From JBBKXP01 sp038251315 (GTDB taxonomy: Bacteria; Pseudomonadota; Alphaproteobacteria; Rhodobacterales; Rhodobacteraceae): 10,560 bases of DNA. The notes beneath the pieces were generated by a model that saw nothing but the letters and a program-made list of their open reading frames with translations, did not search any database and had not been told where the DNA came from. The stretch's first letter is position 1, and each line of letters starts with the position of its first letter. The DNA lies in contig JBBSBK010000110.1 of NCBI GenBank assembly GCA_038251315.1, forward strand, positions 1 to 10,560, given 5' to 3'. Below are positions 6,947 through 10,560 of the stretch, piece after piece. A program made the translations under genes and the position numbers.

Positions 6947-7561
6947 TCAGACCCCGCCAAGGGTGACGGCGACCGGACCGGTCAATTCGCGCTGCAACAC
7001 CATCGTCAAGAAATCGGTGATGCGAACCTTTTCGGTCTGACCCGACTGGTCCAGGCGCACCGCCGCCTGCCCGCCGGGAGCAGGCAGATCGGCCTCGACC
7101 AGACGGGTCGGTTCGATGACCGTCCCGCTCACGGCGTCGCGGACGGTCAAGTTGAACATGATGTTGTAGACCCCCCCGACCGAAAAGCGCGTCCGCTCGG
7201 TCACGCCGTGAAAACGCACGAGTTCGACATCGACAACCACCGGCACTTCGCCGCGGAGGGTTTCGGCGCCACGGCCGGCGGCAGTTTCAAACAGCGATGC
7301 AATCTGTGTATGCCGGTCGCCGATCGGATCGCCGCGCCAGACGATATCGGTAATCGGGTAATAGCTGTTGGCCTCGGACACCCGCAGCGCGGGCGACACG
7401 ATGGCGCGCACATCCTGCACTGCATAGCTGCGCTGCTGCGAGGGCATTGCGGACAGTTCCGGGACGTTCAGGGCCGCGTTGCGCGACACCGTGGCGACGT
7501 TGGAACAGCCAGCCACGGCCAGGGTCAGTGCGGTCAAGACGATCAGACGGTGCGGTTTCAT
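6947..7561 (-). CDS. DUF6778-like lipoprotein
   Basis: This 204-residue protein begins MKPHRLIVLTALTLAVAGCS, a signal peptide with lipobox VAGC, giving the lipid-bearing cysteine at residue 19 and serine at +2. It is therefore probably an outer-membrane lipoprotein facing the periplasm. The mature part contains VSEANSYYPITDIVWRGDP, RFHGVTERTRFSVGGVYNI, and a GGQAAVRLDQSGQTEKVRITD segment, which look like the Rhodobacterales family called DUF6778; this is from memory of the family. The function is unknown. The ATG at 7561 is supported by AAGGGA a few bases upstream, and the longer open frame is not needed. It is the first gene of a minus-strand operon with the RNA methyltransferase and PIN genes, and it is divergent from edd. 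Confidence 0.75.
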   Translation of the reverse strand: MKPHRLIVLTALTLAVAGCSNVATVSRNAALNVPELSAMPSQQRSYAVQDVRAIVSPALRVSEANSYYPITDIVWRGDPIGDRHTQIASLFETAAGRGAETLRGEVPVVVDVELVRFHGVTERTRFSVGGVYNIMFNLTVRDAVSGTVIEPTRLVEADLPAPGGQAAVRLDQSGQTEKVRITDFLTMVLQRELTGPVAVTLGGV

Positions 7562-7736
7562 GGTCTTCCCTTCGGGCCGTTGAGCCCTGGTTGTACGTTG
7601 CCCCCGCAAGTCTGATGCCGAATCTGCGCGCCAATCTGGGCAGAATTGTGGAAAATTTTGTTCTTATTCACCCTGATTTCAGGTTTGTTGCAGTTCGCAC
7701 GACATCTCCCGACGGGCTGACCGGCAAGCCCTGCTG

Positions 7737-7765
7737 TTGTTAGCGCTAACTGACCGTGCTATTGT
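7737..7765 (+). promoter_or_regulatory. Predicted edd promoter overlapping the palindromic operator
   Basis: TTGTTA at 7737-7742 (-35) and TATTGT at 7760-7765 (-10) are separated by exactly 17 bases, and each matches the sigma-70 consensus at four of six positions. Transcription would start near 7772, giving a leader of about 23 bases before the edd start codon. The -35 box runs into the palindrome at 7739-7750, so a repressor bound there would block RNA polymerase. The positions are read directly; the role is inferred. Confidence 0.45.
7739..7750. promoter_or_regulatory. Palindromic operator candidate, LacI-family type, upstream of edd
   Basis: GTTAGCGCTAAC is a perfect 12-bp palindrome with a central CG, which is the shape of LacI/GalR-family operators, such as the GntR operator of E. 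coli that governs gluconate genes. It lies 45 bases before the edd start codon and overlaps the predicted -35 box, the position expected for sugar-responsive repression. No LacI-family gene is in the window, so the regulator would be encoded elsewhere. The site could also affect the divergent lipoprotein gene, which starts 178 bases away. Confidence 0.6.
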
Positions 7766-7794
7766 ATTTGCAAGCTCCCGTGAAAGGTCGCAAC

Positions 7795-9600
7795 ATGCCC
7801 CTGCACCAGCAGATCGTCGCCGTAACAGACCGAATCCGCGCGCGCAGCGAAAAGCCGCGCCGCACCTATCGTGACCGGATGGATGCCGCTGCGACATCAG
7901 GGCCGCGCCGCGCTCACCTGACCTGCGGAAACCAAGCCCACGCCTATGCGGCGATTGGCGATGACAAGACGGCGCTGGCCTCGGCGCAGGCCCCCAACAT
8001 CGGCATCATCACGGCCTACAACGACATGCTCAGCGCCCACCAACCCTTTGAAACCTATCCCGATATCATCCGCGCTGCCGCCCGCGCCGCCGGAGGCACA
8101 GCGCAGGTTGCAGGCGGTGTACCCGCCATGTGCGACGGCGTGACCCAAGGCCAGACCGGCATGGAAATGTCGCTGTTTTCGCGCGATGTGATCGCTCTCG
8201 CCGCTGCAGTCGGGCTGTCGCACAACGTCTTTGACGCCGCCGTTTACCTTGGCGTCTGCGACAAGATCGTCCCCGGTCTGGTGATCGCTGCCGCCACCTT
8301 TGGCTATATCCCGGCGGTTTTCATCCCCGCCGGGCCAATGACGTCGGGCCTGCCCAACGATCAAAAGGCCCGCGTGCGCCAGCAATTCGCCACGGGCGAG
8401 GTCGGGCGCGACACCCTGATGGCGGCCGAAATGGCCTCCTACCATGGCCCCGGCACCTGCACGTTCTACGGCACCGCCAATTCCAACCAGATGCTGATGG
8501 AGTTCATGGGCCTGCACCTGCCCGGCGCGTCGTTCATCAACCCCGGCACGCCGCTGCGCGAGGCGCTGACGGTGGCTGCCACCGAACGCGCACTGGCGAT
8601 CACGGCGCTGGGGAACGAATTCACTCCGACCAGCGCGGTGCTGGACGAAAAGGCCTTCGTCAATGGCATGGTCGGGCTGATGGCGACGGGTGGGTCGACC
8701 AACCTCGTGATCCACCTGCCCGCGATGGCCCGCGCGGCGGGGGTCATCCTCGATCTCGAAGATTTCCACGATCTGTCGCAGGTGACACCGCAACTGGCCA
8801 AGGTTTATCCCAACGGACTGGCCGACGTGAACCACTTCCATGCCGCAGGCGGCCTTGGGTTCCTGATCGGTGAATTGCTGAACGCCGGGTTGCTGCACCC
8901 GGACGTCAAGACGATGGCGGGCGACGGGCTTGACCTTTACACGCAGGAACCCCAATTGCGCGATGGCCGGGTCGCCTATGTCCCCGGCCCGCGCGAAACG
9001 CTGAACGACAAGATCGTGCGCCCCGCGTCCGATCCGTTCAACGCCCACGGCGGGTTGACGCAACTGTCGGGCAACCTGGGGCGCGGCGTCATCAAGGTGT
9101 CGGCAGTCGCCCCCGAACGGCACATCATTCAGGCCCCGGCGCGGATTTTCCACGATCAGGGTGCGGTCAAGGACGCGTTCAAAGCGGGTGAGTTCACCAC
9201 CGACACCGTGGTCGTCGTCCGCTTTCAGGGACCGCGCAGCAATGGGATGCCCGAATTGCACAACCTGACCCCGACGCTTGCGGTCTTGCAGGATCGCGGC
9301 CTCAAAGTGGCGCTGGTCACCGACGGGCGGATGTCGGGTGCGTCCGGCAAAGTGCCCGCTGCGATCCACCTCTGCCCCGAAGCCGCCGACGGTGGCCCAC
9401 TGGCAAAATTGCGCGACGGCGACATCATCCGGCTGGACGCTACCAAAGGCACGCTCGAGGTGCTGAACGTCGATCTGGAATCGCGCCCGCTGGCCGAGGC
9501 TGACCTGAGCGGCAACGGCAACGGCGTCGGTCGTGAATTGTTCGAGGTGTTTCGGCGCAACGTCGGCCTTGCCGCCACCGGCGCTGGCGTCGTGGTATGA
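7795..9600 (+). CDS. edd: Phosphogluconate dehydratase (Entner-Doudoroff pathway)
   Basis: This 601-residue enzyme converts 6-phosphogluconate to 2-keto-3-deoxy-6-phosphogluconate (KDPG) in the cytoplasm, using an iron-sulfur cluster. It belongs to the IlvD/Edd family and has the usual Edd length. Visible signatures are NIGIITAYNDMLSAHQP (68-84), GGVPAMCDGVTQGQTGM (107-123, C113), LGVCDKIVPG (152-161, C155) and GPGTCTFYGTANSNQ (218-232, C222), plus the C-terminal TDGRMSGASGKVPAAIH. C155 and C222 match cluster-ligand positions in the family, and C113 is a candidate third ligand. I chose the ATG at 7795 because AAAGG at 7783-7787 lies 7 bases upstream; an in-frame ATG at 7756 lies inside the predicted promoter. 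The frame is intact. The gene for the next pathway enzyme follows 81 bases downstream but is interrupted. Confidence 0.97.
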   Translation: MPLHQQIVAVTDRIRARSEKPRRTYRDRMDAAATSGPRRAHLTCGNQAHAYAAIGDDKTALASAQAPNIGIITAYNDMLSAHQPFETYPDIIRAAARAAGGTAQVAGGVPAMCDGVTQGQTGMEMSLFSRDVIALAAAVGLSHNVFDAAVYLGVCDKIVPGLVIAAATFGYIPAVFIPAGPMTSGLPNDQKARVRQQFATGEVGRDTLMAAEMASYHGPGTCTFYGTANSNQMLMEFMGLHLPGASFINPGTPLREALTVAATERALAITALGNEFTPTSAVLDEKAFVNGMVGLMATGGSTNLVIHLPAMARAAGVILDLEDFHDLSQVTPQLAKVYPNGLADVNHFHAAGGLGFLIGELLNAGLLHPDVKTMAGDGLDLYTQEPQLRDGRVAYVPGPRETLNDKIVRPASDPFNAHGGLTQLSGNLGRGVIKVSAVAPERHIIQAPARIFHDQGAVKDAFKAGEFTTDTVVVVRFQGPRSNGMPELHNLTPTLAVLQDRGLKVALVTDGRMSGASGKVPAAIHLCPEAADGGPLAKLRDGDIIRLDATKGTLEVLNVDLESRPLAEADLSGNGNGVGRELFEVFRRNVGLAATGAGVVV

Positions 9601-9636
9601 CCGCCAACACCTTCACTTTGCAATAAAAACTCCCGC

Positions 9637-9659
9637 CGGAGGCTCCGACGGCTGCGCCG
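9637..9659 (+). repeat. Tandem small palindromes in the edd-eda spacer
   Basis: CGGAG-G-CTCCG (9637-9647) and CGGC-TGC-GCCG (9649-9659) lie next to each other in the 81-base spacer between edd and eda. They are GC-rich and could fold weakly in the transcript, perhaps tuning the relative stability of the two messages. No T-run follows, so an intrinsic terminator is unlikely. They may belong to a dispersed repeat family or be chance. Confidence 0.25.
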
Positions 9660-9681
9660 CACACAACATCAGGAAAGTCCC

Positions 9682-10323
9682 ATGACCCCCGAAAAAGCCT
9701 CTGAACTCGCCGCCGCCGTGTGCGCGCTGGCCCCGGTGATCCCGGTGCTGGTGATCGACGACGCGGCGTCAGCACGCGCCCTTGCACAGGCACTGGTCGC
9801 CGGTGGCCTGCCCGCCCTCGAAGTCACGTTGCGCACCCCCGCCGCGCTGGACGCGATCCGCGAGATGGCGCAGGTGACGGGCGGCGTTGTCGGCGCGGGC
9901 ACGTTGCTGACCACTCAAGACGTCGAGAACGCCAAGGCGGCAGGGGCCACATTCGGCGTCAGCCCCGGTGCCACCGACAGGTTGCTGGACGCCTGCGAGG
10001 CGAACGAGCTACCGCTGCTGGCCGGTGTGGCCACCGCGTCCGAGGCGATGGCGCTGCTGGAACGCGGCTATACCGTCGCCAAATTCTTTCCCGCCTAAAT
10101 AAACGGCGGTGCGGCAGCGTTTAAAGCCATCGGCGCGCCGATCCCGCAGGTACGGTTTTGTCCGACGGGGGGCGTCAGCCTGAAGAACGCCGCCGATTAC
10201 CTGAAACTGTCCAATGTCCTGTGCGTCGGCGGGACTTGGGTCGCGCCGGCGGAGAAGGTCGCAGCGGGCGATTGGGCGGCGATCACGGCGCTGGCTGTCG
10301 AAGCGGCCGCCCTACCCCGCTAA
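9682..10323 (+). pseudogene. eda: KDPG aldolase interrupted by an in-frame stop
   Basis: The frame encodes 2-keto-3-deoxy-6-phosphogluconate aldolase, which splits KDPG into pyruvate and glyceraldehyde 3-phosphate. Without the internal stop it would be 213 codons, the normal family length. The first 138 codons carry the catalytic glutamate E47 in EVTLRT, GAGT (71-74) and the Schiff-base lysine K134 in AKFFPA. The next codon is TAA (10096-10098), where the family has glutamate (KFFPAE in E. coli Eda). After it the same frame continues with INGGAA, RFCPTGGVSLKNAADYL and VLCVGGTWVAP, ending at TAA 10321-10323. The lost part holds the phosphate-binding loops, so a 138-residue product should be inactive. 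No in-frame ATG or GTG restart is visible after the stop. AGGAAA at 9671-9676 is a good ribosome binding site. A sequence error is possible, since nothing else is damaged. Confidence 0.9.
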
Positions 10324-10560
10324 ACGTCCCGCCCGCCCGCCGCGCCGCTTTGGTGGTCCGGCATCATCAAGTGCCGCCCGCAAGGTCAGGGTCATCGGGT
10401 GATCGGCGGGCTGGTCGGCGTAGCGGTCCAGCAGCGCCAAGACCTGCCTGCGCGTGTCGCCGTCCAGCGGCACACCCAACGCCCAGTCAAGAAAGATCGC
10501 CCTGCATTCGGGTTCGCTGATCCCTTCGATCCGGTAACTTTCAAGGATCAGTTCCTTGGG
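10312..10560 (-). CDS. Conserved hypothetical protein, C-terminal part only
   Basis: The minus strand is open from the window edge to a TAG at 10314-10312, giving the last 82 residues of a gene that begins beyond the window. The fragment reads ELILESYRIEGISEPECRAI, then FLDWALGVPLDGDTRRQVLALLDRYA and PADHPMTLTLRAALDDA, and ends in a basic glycine/arginine tail (KRRGGRAGR). It is acidic and helical with no membrane segment. I think similar proteins occur in other Rhodobacterales, but I do not recognise a function. The coding frame is supported by GC-rich third positions and by protein-like composition. Its stop lies inside the end of eda, so the two convergent genes overlap by 12 bases. Confidence 0.65.
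   Translation of the reverse strand, partial: PKELILESYRIEGISEPECRAIFLDWALGVPLDGDTRRQVLALLDRYADQPADHPMTLTLRAALDDAGPPKRRGGRAGRLAG

Noticed and set aside
6257..7615. 452-codon plus-strand open frame across the methyltransferase and lipoprotein genes
   Set aside because: It spans two well-supported minus-strand genes and their spacer, and its translation has no recognisable domain.
7640..7690. AT-rich tract as a promoter for the divergent lipoprotein gene
   Set aside because: I could not find a pair of boxes with acceptable spacing on the minus strand, so no promoter is called.
7897..9369. 490-codon minus-strand open frame antisense to edd
   Set aside because: It mirrors a strongly conserved enzyme and has low-complexity H/R/G/V-rich content, with no recognisable domain.
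9637..9659. Intrinsic terminator between edd and eda
   Set aside because: The palindromes have stems of only 4-5 bp with tiny loops, and no T-run follows.
10096..10098. Stop codon recoding as selenocysteine or pyrrolysine
   Set aside because: Those use UGA and UAG; this codon is UAA, and the family has glutamate here.
9720..10124. Frameshifted eda or a second gene in another frame
   Set aside because: Before and after the TAA the homology stays in the same frame, so a single nonsense codon explains the break without any frameshift.

Overview
The window is GC-rich chromosomal DNA that looks like a marine or roseobacter-type alphaproteobacterium (order Rhodobacterales). The evidence is the set of lineage-typical genes: a DUF2927 lipoprotein, a CoxE-like VWA protein, a DUF6778-like lipoprotein, an RSP_2647/RSP_2648-like methyltransferase and PIN pair, and an edd-eda pair. 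This assignment comes from family recognition, not from a search. There are no insertion sequences, CRISPR arrays, phage genes, tRNAs or rRNAs. Apart from one disrupted gene it reads as ordinary core or near-core genome.

Positions 1-5175 hold a plus-strand run: a MoxR-type AAA+ ATPase (194-1033), a 234-base gap with two small inverted repeats, a GNAT acetyltransferase (1268-1729), a DUF2927 lipoprotein (1729-3087), a two-helix membrane protein (3093-3287), a CoxE-like VWA protein (3268-4455) and an M48 metalloprotease (4486-5175). From the GNAT gene to the VWA gene the reading frames touch or overlap, so they are probably one operon. MoxR ATPases and this class of VWA protein normally act as a pair, and here they bracket three other genes.

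Positions 5172-7561 hold a minus-strand operon, read right to left: a DUF6778-like lipoprotein, a RlmI-like RNA methyltransferase, and a PIN-domain protein whose start overlaps the methyltransferase stop (ATGA). The PIN gene meets the M48 gene tail to tail with a 4-base overlap.

Positions 7562-10323 hold the Entner-Doudoroff genes. A divergent intergenic region carries a perfect 12-bp palindrome of LacI-family type, overlapping a plausible -35 box. It is followed by an intact phosphogluconate dehydratase (edd, 7795-9600) and then KDPG aldolase (eda, 9682-10323). The eda frame is broken by one in-frame TAA at codon 139, directly after the active-site KFFPA motif. The rest of the gene is intact and in frame, so this is a very recent nonsense mutation, a sequence error or a recoded stop. 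It is the most notable point in the window. The last 249 bases hold the 3' end of a minus-strand conserved hypothetical gene that overlaps the end of eda.

I did not find a convincing new multi-gene system. The best leads are the interrupted eda, the edd operator, and the MoxR/VWA locus with its unusual internal genes.
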